From positions 45,602,222 to 45,666,221 of the forward strand of contig JAKGHH010000002.1 of NCBI GenBank assembly GCA_022828595.1: a stretch of DNA of 64,000 nucleotides, written 5' to 3'. The notes below the pieces were generated by a model. The model saw only the letters and a list, made by a program, of their open reading frames with translations, did no database searches and was not told the origin of the DNA. Origin of the DNA: Nelumbo lutea. Lineage: Eukaryota; Streptophyta; Magnoliopsida; Proteales; Nelumbonaceae. Below are positions 36,701-40,741 of this stretch, piece after piece (within the stretch, counting starts at the first letter, position 1; the number at the start of each line of letters is the position of its first letter). The position numbers and the translations under genes are program-made.

Positions 36701-39614
36701 AGAAGCACATGAAGAGATTTTGAAAAGAGAGAGGGTTGATCAATAGATCTGCCGACCCACTCTTAATATTTATATATGTTGACTAATTGTAAAAGGGTTG
36801 AATTTCCCTTATTGCTTACATGGCAAATAAACTAATAATAAAGCTGAAATAACAAGCTGTAATAACAAACTGAAATAACTACCAACTAACACTGACATAA
36901 CTAACAAAAAATATGCTGCCATACGAACATAGTGGGGACCACAGCAGTGGGGTCCACATCAATGTACTCTATAATCTATAAATAGCTCTACCTATTCTTC
37001 TTAGAAAACAAATCATCATCCAAATGATGCCAAAATTGAAGGATTTCAGTGAGTCTTTGACATAGGAAATTAGGCAAAGGTAAAGTGATAAAACCATGGC
37101 TCGTCAAATAGCAGAAATAATGCAAAAGAGAAATAAAGAAATTGAACCCAATAAACTTATTGTGCATGAAAGAGGTAATCACTCTCAGTTTCGGGTTGAG
37201 TAATGGTCACACTTTGCATCCCAAATTGTACATAGACAGTTCTTCAGGATTCACCAACTCTTTATTAGAGATTTATTTATTAATAATACCAAACTAACTA
37301 AAAAATACAGAGGTAAAAATATGGTTTAAGAACAGGTAGTTGACTCTGGATAATACCTATATATCCAGCCATATCAATGAAGCCCTCAAAATTTGAGTTG
37401 AAGCAAACATTAATGATTTCTTAGAAGTGAAATGGAAAACTTTCAATGTGCTGGAGGGAAAAATATGAGCAGTGCATACCTGATTAACAAATGTTCGTTG
37501 AAAGGGACTTTTGTCAGCATTTAACTGTGATAAAGAACAAAGTAGGATATTGAGGACATTGATTAAAATAATTCACAGATAAGCATGGAATTCAATAAAT
37601 ATGCATTGAAAATTTGATCAAAGAGAAAATAGTGCAAGAAAAAGCATGGTTGAATGATTCTTTATGTCTGAAATAGATATAAAAGAGTTTAGATCCCCTT
37701 TTTTTTGCAAATTCTGGCTTAAGATGAGAATTAGATGCATAAAATATCCCAGTGAAACTTTGAGTGTTTGATAAATGGAATACTCCAGCACCCAATATTA
37801 TATTTATGAACATTTTATGCAATACAGGCTTCTTTGAAAGTGTCATTATGGTTTTCTTTAAATTGTAGGCTTTGATGCTCTTCAGGAAAATTCTGAGAGA
37901 TGGCAAGCGCTGATTTGAAGAAGTTCAAACAAATGAGTAGAGAATCAGATTGTTAGTATGATATCCTAAAACCATTTTCAAAACCTGTTCCCTTCTTTCA
38001 CCCACTGTTACAAAAAGTTAATTAATAACTTTTCAACAATTAAAATATGGACATTCCTTGAACCATCAATGCAAGCCTGTCTCCGACTCATCCACCAACA
38101 TTCTGGATTATTATTCAAATTTTCCTCAAAATTGATCTTCAAGTCAGTAAGTAGTTAACATGCATGCTCACTAGGTTCCACTAGTGAGTGCATGTGTCTA
38201 CCAATTGTTGACTACTTAAGACATTCCCCAACCAACCATTTGCATCTCGGTTGAAAAGGATTTAACTTATTCGAGAGGACAGTTCTTGCCTTGGTAACAG
38301 AAGTATCATCCCTTTCTTCAATCACACCAAAATGCTAGTTGATGATTAGTCTCAACGAACCAGATTTTGTTGTTTAGGCCAGTTGGGTCAAGTATGACAC
38401 CATTAAGGGGATCCAAAAAACAAATATCTTGAAGGACCAAATCCACCAGGAATCTAGGGAGAAGAGAGACACAACTAATTGTTGTCTATAAATGTTTCCT
38501 TGGTTTTATTTTGAATGAATCAGTGCATCTAGCCTCTTAGCTGGTACTGCTAAATCTCAAAGGCATGCTTCAGCAACTGTTTGCATAATTGCATCTCCAT
38601 TTGGGTGAAAAAGAAAAAGAAAGAAAATCCAACAACTGACCTTCACATATAACCATCAAATTGACAATTATTTGTACTCCCTGACTGATCTGATGCTGAC
38701 ACAATCTATTAGAAGCATTGCTTTATACAGTTTTCACTTGCCTTCAAAGTTACTCATACAAACCATATTGCATCTCGTAATTGTCCAGATTAGTTGTATT
38801 GGAAAATGCTGAGATTCTGTCAGCATCTATACCATTCTATGAGGGATCAAAGAACAATCAAGTGCCTGTAAACCAGGATCGTGCTAGCTCTAAGTATTGC
38901 AATGGAGAGAGAATGTGTGCCAAATGGGCTGTTTTTTGGGAGGTAATGCATGCCAGTTTTCATTAACTTCATCATTGGTTTTATATCTTTGTTTGAAGTT
39001 TCCCTGACTTTTCTGACATTACTCCGTCATGCAAACCCTTACGCGCAGATCTTGGAAAAAAAAAAAGCCTCCAACAGATGTCATTGAGAACTAACTAATT
39101 TCTAAATAATCTGCATCTTCACCAGAGTCATCCAGAAATAAGGAAATGAAATGTGAAATTCCAATATAAGTTACGAATGAAACATGCAAAATTAGTCAAG
39201 CATGTAACTTTTCTGCGTGGAAAAAAAATAAGATAATAGTGAATGGTCACAGTTATGACGCTTGAGCTTGACAAACGCCATATCCGAACACCAACTAATG
39301 CAATAAACAGTAGAAGCTCAAAACTGCCGCAGAGTTGAACATCAAAGAGAGGTAATGCAGCATTGCAACTCTACGTTAAATGGAACGAATTAATAAATTA
39401 CCCAAAAGCAGCTTCATGACAAACATAGGCGAATCAAATAGAAGAAACCTGGCGGATCTGGTTCGACTCTTACATCTGTGAATTGGAGAAGACCGAGTTC
39501 CCCGAGGTAGGAGACAGCTCTGTGAGCAGATTCCACGGGTATTATGAGCTGCACGAGCGTCATCTCTTCTGAACGCAGAAAATCCATGGGCGGCAATTTG
39601 TTGACGAAATCCAT
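591..39614 (-). CDS. V-type H+-ATPase subunit a, VHA-a1 class, N-terminal half (10 exons, partial)
   Basis: Subunit a is the large membrane subunit of the V-ATPase Vo sector. Its cytosolic N-terminal half tethers the peripheral stalks and its membrane half forms the proton half-channels. Ten exons on the minus strand join in frame without a stop: 39614-39474, 37524-37480, 16777-16655, 16486-16379, 14594-14481, 13177-13004, 12359-12222, 12056-11949, 995-888 and 739-591, 1208 nt in all, about 403 residues of a family usually near 820. Family motifs include [98 protein letters not shown] and SPPTYFRTN. The start matches the a1-class opening, so the trans-Golgi/early-endosome isoform is most likely (inference from remembered family sequences). 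All introns are GT-AG. Introns 2 and 8 are inflated by retrotransposons, so a complete transcript must span more than 39 kb. Confidence 0.9.
740..887 (-). other. VHA-a1 intron 9
   Basis: A short 148-nt intron with GTAATG donor and a T-rich stretch before the CAG acceptor. No insertion is seen in it. Confidence 0.8.
888..995 (-). CDS. VHA-a1 exon 9
   Basis: The exon is 108 nt and encodes 36 residues beginning [16 protein letters not shown] and ending near [12 protein letters not shown], the most conserved block of the N-terminal domain. The acceptor is CTAG at 999-996 and the donor is GTAATG below 888. Both borders are phase 0. The next intron downstream is only 148 nt, while the one upstream is about 11 kb. 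Confidence 0.92.
1556..1896. repeat. Two-copy tandem repeat, unit about 175 bp
   Basis: Two neighbouring segments (about 1559-1725 and 1735-1896) share the same order of words: AAGATAAGGATT, AAGAAGCTCTTCCCCCAT, TTTGACCACTTGCATG with small changes, TTTCTTTCCTCCAACTCCAG and a CTGGTTCCTTC-like end. They lie head to tail. No protein is evident, and the reading frames across them are chance. Confidence 0.7.
2165..2465 (-). repeat. Possible solo or truncated LTR
   Basis: Read on the minus strand, the segment starts TGTTGAGAGTTAAGG at about 2499 or TGTTGGACC at about 2410. It has a TATA-like region, a CT-rich stretch ending near 2165 and a weak match to a primer-binding site (TATATCAAAAC) just beyond. 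This resembles the LTR-to-PBS layout of the copia elements nearby, but I found no partner LTR and no target duplication. Confidence 0.3.
2640..2825 (+). pseudogene. LINE reverse-transcriptase zinc-finger (zf-RVT) fragment
   Basis: A plus-strand reading encodes [14 protein letters not shown], then [16 protein letters not shown], the C-x2-C...H pattern that follows the reverse transcriptase of plant L1-type LINEs. A stop replaces the expected residue after HLF. No upstream RT or downstream RNase H belongs to it, so it is a short relic. It lies opposite in strand to the host gene. Confidence 0.6.
2826..3651. other. Unassigned intronic DNA
   Basis: About 0.8 kb between LINE relics with no convincing gene or repeat boundary. 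A tRNA-like stretch near 3468-3525 was considered and not accepted. The part after 3525 becomes AT-rich. Confidence 0.4.
3652..3897 (-). pseudogene. LINE-A 3' end: RNase H C-terminus and tail
   Basis: On the minus strand this encodes [17 protein letters not shown], then [10 protein letters not shown] and QIFWAQ, the C-terminal third of the RNase H domain of plant LINEs, followed by a 3' UTR and a TGATAAAAAAA tail at about 3652-3660. It is cut at 3897 by copia element A and resumes at 9580. Joining the two halves across the 5-bp duplication restores one RNase H reading frame. Confidence 0.8.
3898..4207 (-). repeat. Element A 3' LTR
   Basis: This 310-bp LTR begins (minus sense) TGTAGAGAAGATGGGC and ends TTTTTCAACT. 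It contains a TATAAAAGTG promoter-like motif and a GA-rich part on the plus strand. The ends were fixed by the target duplication and by the partner LTR. Confidence 0.88.
4178..8448 (-). pseudogene. Element A gag-pol (degenerate)
   Basis: The polyprotein starts at an ATG at 8448 and ends just inside the 3' LTR. Domains in order: Gag, with a zinc knuckle [14 protein letters not shown] near 7640-7690; protease, where a stop interrupts the DSG motif near 7340; integrase core near 6640-7040, where the second catalytic aspartate has become asparagine (FRSNNAK) and the glutamate region reads AAKRKNR; reverse transcriptase near 5115-5700, with YVDD at about 5130; and RNase H near 4200-4560, with WRSKKQ and LYCDNQAAI. 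Several stops and frameshifts break the frame, so it cannot encode a working polyprotein. The catalytic losses agree with long decay. Confidence 0.85.
9258..9269 (-). promoter_or_regulatory. Element A primer-binding site
   Basis: TGGTATCAGAGC on the minus strand, the usual complement to the initiator-methionine tRNA end used by plant copia elements. It touches the LTR end CAACT directly. Confidence 0.8.
9270..9579 (-). repeat. Element A 5' LTR
   Basis: The partner of the LTR at 3898-4207, same length and about 95% alike by eye. Its outer edge abuts the TGAAC target duplication at 9580-9584. Confidence 0.88.
9580..10086 (-). pseudogene. LINE-A: linker and RNase H N-terminal part
   Basis: The minus strand encodes [20 protein letters not shown], then KGYVKLNF and, after a small insertion at 9851-9899, [27 protein letters not shown] and LIVEGDSKL. 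These are the linker and first two thirds of the RNase H domain of a plant L1-type LINE. The domain continues at 3897 on the other side of copia element A. The upstream edge near 10086 is marked by an A-run. Reverse transcriptase sequence of this copy is not present. Confidence 0.8.
9851..9899 (+). mobile_element. Ultra-short poly(A) insertion with 15-bp target duplication
   Basis: The 15-mer AAGTTTAGTTTAACA occurs at 9851-9865 and again at 9885-9899. Between them lie only AATAATTATC and a run of A. This is the layout of a LINE-type insertion 5'-truncated to about ten bases plus its tail. It interrupts the LINE-A RNase H reading frame. Confidence 0.7.
10185..11310 (-). pseudogene. LINE-G: reverse-transcriptase C-terminus and zf-RVT
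   Basis: The minus strand encodes [30 protein letters not shown] and [13 protein letters not shown] (the region after the RT core), then [17 protein letters not shown], a zinc-finger block [18 protein letters not shown] and a tail ending near SQSSWSL. A stop lies near 11220 and another break near 10900. There is no RNase H after the zinc finger, so this copy belongs to a different LINE lineage from LINE-A or lost that part. A 3' UTR reaches about 10185. Confidence 0.75.
11311..11735 (-). pseudogene. LINE-H: zf-RVT fragment
   Basis: The minus strand encodes [35 protein letters not shown] and a C-terminal part broken by a frameshift, matching the zf-RVT region of LINE-E at 17.9-18.3 kb. It is truncated at both ends and sits directly beside LINE-G. 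A 17-mer CACCACTTGCTAAGCAA is repeated at about 11274 and 11309, close to the junction. Confidence 0.65.
11949..12056 (-). CDS. VHA-a1 exon 8
   Basis: This 108-nt exon encodes 36 residues, [20 protein letters not shown] through LRKWTIM, matching the helical stalk region of the family. The acceptor is TTGCAG before 12056 and the donor is GTAAG after 11949. Both borders are phase 0. The intron that follows is the 11-kb intron 8. Confidence 0.9.
12222..12359 (-). CDS. VHA-a1 exon 7
   Basis: The exon is 138 nt, 46 residues, starting [16 protein letters not shown] and including [15 protein letters not shown]. The acceptor is TGCAG before 12359 and the donor GTATGC lies below 12222. Both borders are phase 0. 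It joins exon 8 across a 165-nt intron (12057-12221). Confidence 0.92.
12453..12476. repeat. (AG)n microsatellite
   Basis: Twelve AG units in an unbroken run, directly before the SINE-like fragment. Confidence 0.9.
12478..12570 (+). mobile_element. tRNA-derived SINE fragment
   Basis: The segment contains TTGGGCCTTGGTGCAATGG, then GTTGCTCCATTGTGACC and GTGACCAGGGCTCAA. These match in order the head of a known type of plant SINE: a box-A-like word around TGGTGCAATGG and a box-B-like word near GGTGACCAGGGCTCA. The usual GGTTCGA of box B is changed, so it is unlikely to be transcribed. No poly-A or T-run end and no target duplication were recognised. Confidence 0.5.
13004..13177 (-). CDS. VHA-a1 exon 6
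   Basis: The exon is 174 nt, 58 residues, from [17 protein letters not shown] through [13 protein letters not shown] to PMSVEM. The acceptor TATAG lies before 13177 and the donor GTTTG after 13004. Both borders are phase 0. It follows intron 5, which contains the exon-5 duplication. Confidence 0.92.
13214..13304 (-). repeat. Duplicated 3' end of VHA-a1 exon 5 with donor
   Basis: This 91-bp stretch repeats 14439-14530 at about 93% identity by eye. It covers the last 15 or so codons of exon 5, the splice donor and the first intron bases. The donor context has changed from CAG|GTGTTC to CAA|GTGTTC. No acceptor precedes it, so it should be silent unless a cryptic acceptor in the AT-rich DNA is used. 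Confidence 0.85.
13305..14438. repeat. AT-rich tandem array, unit about 430-520 bp
   Basis: This block is almost pure A/T and is made of about two and a half head-to-tail copies. The word ATTATTAATTTTGTAAAA with the same neighbours occurs near 13430, 13868 and 14390, and GTTAGTACATAATTT near 13720 and 14250. It is bounded on both sides by the duplicated exon-5 end. I see no coding capacity or terminal inverted repeat. Confidence 0.75.
14481..14594 (-). CDS. VHA-a1 exon 5
   Basis: The exon is 114 nt, 38 residues, from [15 protein letters not shown] to [11 protein letters not shown]. The acceptor is TTCCAG before 14594. The donor GTGTTC after 14481 is a poor match to the plant consensus. Its last third is duplicated at 13214-13304. 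Joining to exon 6 keeps the frame at phase 0. Confidence 0.9.
15100..15320 (+). pseudogene. Probable LINE 3' end (non-coding)
   Basis: The segment ends GGCTAATCATCAAAAAAAAAAA, the type of CATC-poly(A) end also seen in the tiny insertion at 9866-9884. No protein remains. The assignment rests only on the tail and on the layout of a 3' UTR. Confidence 0.3.
15600..16230 (+). pseudogene. LINE RNase H relic
   Basis: The plus strand encodes [21 protein letters not shown], then after a frameshift [16 protein letters not shown] and [13 protein letters not shown], the RNase H domain of a plant LINE. A 3' UTR of about 190 bases follows and ends in a run of nine A at about 16222-16230. The reverse transcriptase is missing, so the copy is 5' truncated, as LINEs usually are. 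Confidence 0.75.
16379..16486 (-). CDS. VHA-a1 exon 4
   Basis: The exon is 108 nt, 36 residues, [20 protein letters not shown] through LEFKMVLQK, a coiled-coil-like stretch of the N-terminal stalk. The acceptor is TTTTCCAG before 16486 and the donor is GTACAC after 16379. Both borders are phase 0. Confidence 0.92.
16655..16777 (-). CDS. VHA-a1 exon 3
   Basis: The exon is 123 nt, 41 residues, starting [20 protein letters not shown] and ending PDVDLEELE. The acceptor TTGAAG lies before 16777 and the donor GTTTGT follows 16655. It is separated from exon 2 by the 20.7-kb intron 2. Both borders are phase 0. Confidence 0.92.
17087..18480 (-). pseudogene. LINE-E: zf-RVT, linker and RNase H, 5' truncated
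   Basis: Read from 18480 downwards, the minus strand gives [29 protein letters not shown], a zf-RVT block with [17 protein letters not shown] and [19 protein letters not shown], a linker with a stop, then an RNase H domain with [32 protein letters not shown] and [13 protein letters not shown] 3' UTR and a TGATAAAAAAAG tail lie at about 17078-17092. The RT core is absent, so this is a 5'-truncated L1-type LINE copy. Confidence 0.82.
18770..19029 (+). repeat. Element B 5' LTR
   Basis: A 260-bp LTR with TG/CA ends, a pyrimidine-rich repeat of TTTCTATTTTC units and a TATAAATATG promoter-like motif near 18971. Confidence 0.9.
19030..19041 (+). promoter_or_regulatory. Element B primer-binding site
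   Basis: TGGTATCAGATC directly after the 5' LTR, the usual initiator-methionine tRNA primer site with one change from the version in element A. Confidence 0.8.
19224..23584 (+). pseudogene. Element B gag-pol (degenerate)
   Basis: The start codon is at 19224. In order: Gag, with a [14 protein letters not shown] zinc knuckle at about 19981-20022, directly after a TGA; protease [10 protein letters not shown] near 20290; integrase zinc-binding and first aspartate (LIHSDIWGP) up to 20920; a broken integrase core to about 21420; reverse transcriptase from 22090 with [11 protein letters not shown] near 22630; and RNase H with [12 protein letters not shown] near 23340. Stops near 19600, 20926, 21105 and 23025 and a frameshift near 22474 show it is inactive. 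Confidence 0.85.
23592..23864 (+). repeat. Element B 3' LTR
   Basis: The partner of 18770-19029, 273 bp. It matches closely except for a length change in the TTTCTATTTT repeat region and scattered substitutions. Confidence 0.9.
24426..24671 (-). repeat. Element C 3' LTR
   Basis: A 246-bp direct repeat of 29883-30129, bounded on the left by GGGTG and on the right by the polypurine tract. Confidence 0.9.
24684..29313 (-). pseudogene. Element C gag-pol (degenerate)
   Basis: The start codon is at 29313. Gag reads [19 protein letters not shown] near its start and has a zinc-knuckle-like region near 28540. The protease motif [12 protein letters not shown] is intact near 28180. The integrase has HLWHARLGH near 27790 and [11 protein letters not shown], but its second catalytic aspartate region reads FRSNNVAEY, with N for D. 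The reverse transcriptase is at 25900-26560 with [13 protein letters not shown]. The RNase H is split by the solo LTR and continues to DVLTKGL near 24740. Several stops and frameshifts are present. Confidence 0.85.
25127..25472 (+). repeat. Solo LTR of the element-D family, inside element C
   Basis: The segment starts TGATGTGGGCCCCAC and ends GACCAACTACT. It is 346 bp long and matches the 348-bp LTR at 36614-36961 in reverse orientation, including GTTAGTTATGTCAGTGTTAG and TTGATTGTAGTCTTGA. There is no internal sequence on either side. Flanking element-C sequence codes for the same Asp-Arg region on both sides, so no clean 5-bp target duplication is seen. Confidence 0.82.
29871..29882 (-). promoter_or_regulatory. 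Element C primer-binding site
   Basis: TGGTATCAAAGC on the minus strand, abutting the 5' LTR end AACA. It fits the initiator-methionine tRNA primer with small changes. Confidence 0.78.
29883..30129 (-). repeat. Element C 5' LTR
   Basis: A 247-bp partner of the LTR at 24426-24671. Its right border is the GGGTG target duplication at 30130-30134. Confidence 0.9.
30487..31340 (+). pseudogene. LINE-F endonuclease domain
   Basis: From an ATG near 30504 the plus strand reads MKIVS, a stop where tryptophan is expected, NVRGLG, then [11 protein letters not shown], and later [40 protein letters not shown] and RPFRFEN. These are the apurinic-type endonuclease motifs of L1-type LINEs in the right order. 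TAG replaces TGG at two of the conserved tryptophans, and frameshifts occur near 30700 and 30800. The reverse transcriptase that should follow is missing. Confidence 0.75.
31340..31518 (-). repeat. Element D candidate 3' LTR (divergent)
   Basis: In minus sense it starts TGATGTAATATTTGGTG after the polypurine tract, has a TATATAATATAAAAGG promoter-like motif and then a CT-rich stretch, the general layout of an LTR. It does not align with the 5' LTR at 36614-36961. The far end is not fixed. Confidence 0.4.
31511..36012 (-). pseudogene. Element D gag-pol (degenerate)
   Basis: The Gag start is at 36012, with a zinc-knuckle region [15 protein letters not shown] near 35290 (first cysteine lost). 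The protease reads [12 protein letters not shown] near 34970. The integrase has WHNRLGH near 34595 and HTDVWG near 34420, with the [14 protein letters not shown] glutamate region intact near 34130. The reverse transcriptase runs from about 33000 to 32400, and the RNase H with [10 protein letters not shown] is near 31760. The longest open part, 32806-34182, joins integrase to reverse transcriptase. Stops between the pieces show it is inactive. Confidence 0.85.
36601..36613 (-). promoter_or_regulatory. Element D primer-binding site
   Basis: TGGTATCAGAGCC on the minus strand, directly after an LTR end GATTACT. The same abutting layout is seen in element A. Confidence 0.78.
36614..36961 (-). repeat. 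Element D 5' LTR
   Basis: A 348-bp LTR, in minus sense TGATGTGGACCCCACTGC to GATCGATTACT, with a TATATAAATATTAAG motif and a CT-rich region. Its closest relative in the window is the solo LTR at 25127-25472. Confidence 0.82.
36962..37479. other. Intron 2 flank, nothing recognised
   Basis: About 0.5 kb between element D and exon 2. Neither LINE-F sequence nor any repeat border was recognised, so element D does not simply sit inside LINE-F. Confidence 0.5.
37480..37524 (-). CDS. VHA-a1 exon 2 (45-nt microexon)
   Basis: This small exon encodes exactly the 15 residues [15 protein letters not shown], a signature of the VHA-a1 class. The acceptor is ATCACAG before 37524 and the donor is GTATGC after 37480. 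Both borders are phase 0. It was found by searching for the residues missing between exons 1 and 3. Confidence 0.95.
37525..39473 (-). other. VHA-a1 intron 1
   Basis: A 1.95-kb intron with a GTAAGAG donor and an ATCACAG acceptor. Apart from a strong palindrome at 38148-38218, it shows no recognised element and no convincing reading frame. Confidence 0.8.
38148..38218. repeat. Imperfect palindrome
   Basis: TAAGTAGTTAACATGC at the left pairs with the complement of GTTGACTACTTA at the right, and TGCTCACTAG pairs with CTAGTGAG around a GTTCCA loop. It could be a tiny foldback element or the scar of one. Confidence 0.7.
39474..39614 (-). CDS. VHA-a1 exon 1
   Basis: The first exon holds 47 residues from [18 protein letters not shown] to LGLLQFTD. 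The start is chosen because the plant a1 class opens with a similar short hydrophilic leader before PPMD or PQMD. No in-frame ATG upstream was preferred. The donor GTAAGAG follows at 39473-39467. An overlapping open frame on the same strand is a shadow. Confidence 0.93.
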
Positions 39615-39935
39615 TTTCCATGAACAAAGGAAATTCTCCCTGGAAATGCAGATCTGCAGATCTGAAACCCGGCGCCTGTCTATTTGTTCATTTCCAACGC
39701 TCGGTTTTCAGTTTTTTGCTCTGCAACTGCCACCGGAATCGAAATCTCTCCTCCCTTTTACAAAGAGCAAATGGAAGGATTACAAAAAAACAAAAACAAT
39801 ATAAAGTTTTAGCGTGTCATCAACTACTCTTTATATGACATAATTTTACACATCAAGTTAATTAATTCCTACGCGGCTACGCCGATATTGAGAATTCTGA
39901 TCGTTGCTGAAACCTCCCCTGAAAATTCTGATCGT
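39615..39935 (-). promoter_or_regulatory. VHA-a1 5' UTR and core promoter region
   Basis: The region upstream of the start codon is pyrimidine-rich in gene sense near the ATG. A TATAAA on the minus strand at 39830-39835, about 215 bp from the ATG, is a candidate TATA box. The transcription start is not known. Transposon sequence begins about 320 bp upstream of the ATG. Confidence 0.35.
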
Positions 39936-40741
39936 TGCTGAAATCTCTCCTTTTTAAGTTTAATAATTGCAATGAATTCCTCTGATCTTTTGTAACACAG
40001 TTGCAAATAGGTTACTATATTATAATCATGTTTTTCAAAACTGGACGGTCGAACTGGAAAACTCAGGAACCGGTCAAGTGATCGGTTCCGTTTTCACCAA
40101 AAACCGAATTTCCTCCCAAAACTGTTGATTTTGGTCAATGAATAGCTGAGTCGGGTGGTTAACCATTTGAACTATTCGAATGGTTTTGACCCTTTTTTAA
40201 TTTTTTTAATTTTCTTTTTTTTTTGTCAAAACCGGTTGAGCGTTCGGTTCAAACATCGGACCGTTTGACCCGATAACCGGACTCCTGATCGGTTCTGTTT
40301 TAAAAACCATGATTAAAATCCTCTAACAAGTTGCACAAAAAATATTCAAAATACCCATGCAATTACTGTTGAGGCTGGTTTTACAAAAAAAAAAAAAAAA
40401 AAAAAACATACAAACTTTATAAACAACAAAAAATAGAGAATTTAAGCAATTCATAAGGAGATAAATATTTTGAAGGGCAAATTTGGAAATAAATCAATTT
40501 CAGAAGATAGATTGAAGGGTTTAGGCTAGCAATTCATAAGGAGATAATTTTTTTGAAAATAAACATTTTGATTAAATGTAAATGTATGGGTATTTTTGAC
40601 ATTTTAATATTTCTTTTTAGAGGATTATAACAAAATGGTCTATTTGCAACTATGTCAGAAAATTCATGGGAAGTGCTTGCAATTACCAAACTTCATGAAA
40701 TGTTTCAACAACCACCAAAAACATAAGGGGAGATTTCAGCA
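39936..40741. mobile_element. Long-TIR (MULE-like or foldback) MITE with a nested hAT element
   Basis: The left arm (39936-40026 and 40312-40380) and the right arm (about 40560-40741) are inverted copies. TGCTGAAATCTC, AATTGCAA, AGTTGCAAATAG and ATAATCCTCTAA appear in the same order from both ends. The left arm is interrupted by the hAT-type MITE at 40027-40311. No target duplication was settled. It has no coding capacity. Confidence 0.65.
40027..40311. mobile_element. hAT-type MITE, copy 1
   Basis: 285 bp with inverted ends CATGTTTTTCAAAACTGG and GTTTTAAAAACCATG. The flanks ATTATAAT (40019-40026) and ATTAAAAT (40312-40319) match at 7 of 8 bases, the duplication length of hAT elements. The inside is rich in CGGTT and GGTCAA words, and short arms around CAAAACCGGTT are complementary. 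Confidence 0.75.

Larger units (their letters stand above)
31340..36961 (-). mobile_element. Copia element D, unmatched LTRs
   Basis: A Ty1/copia gag-pol on the minus strand. At its 5' side lie a 348-bp LTR (36614-36961) and a primer-binding site TGGTATCAGAGCC (36601-36613). At its 3' side the polypurine tract CTTGAGGGAAG is followed by a TGATGTAATATTTGG start at 31518 that does not match the 5' LTR beyond TGATGT. No target duplication could be assigned. The left limit is approximate. Either the 3' LTR was exchanged or badly rearranged, or two elements are fused. Confidence 0.75.
16778..37479 (-). other. VHA-a1 intron 2, about 20.7 kb, nested retrotransposons
   Basis: This intron runs from GTATGC below 37480 to TTGAAG above 16777. 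It holds LINE-E, LINE-F split by copia elements B and C, a solo LTR inside C, and copia element D with unmatched LTRs. The flanking parts 16778-17086 and 36962-37479 show no recognised element. Elements C and D lie in the gene's sense direction, B in antisense. Confidence 0.85.
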
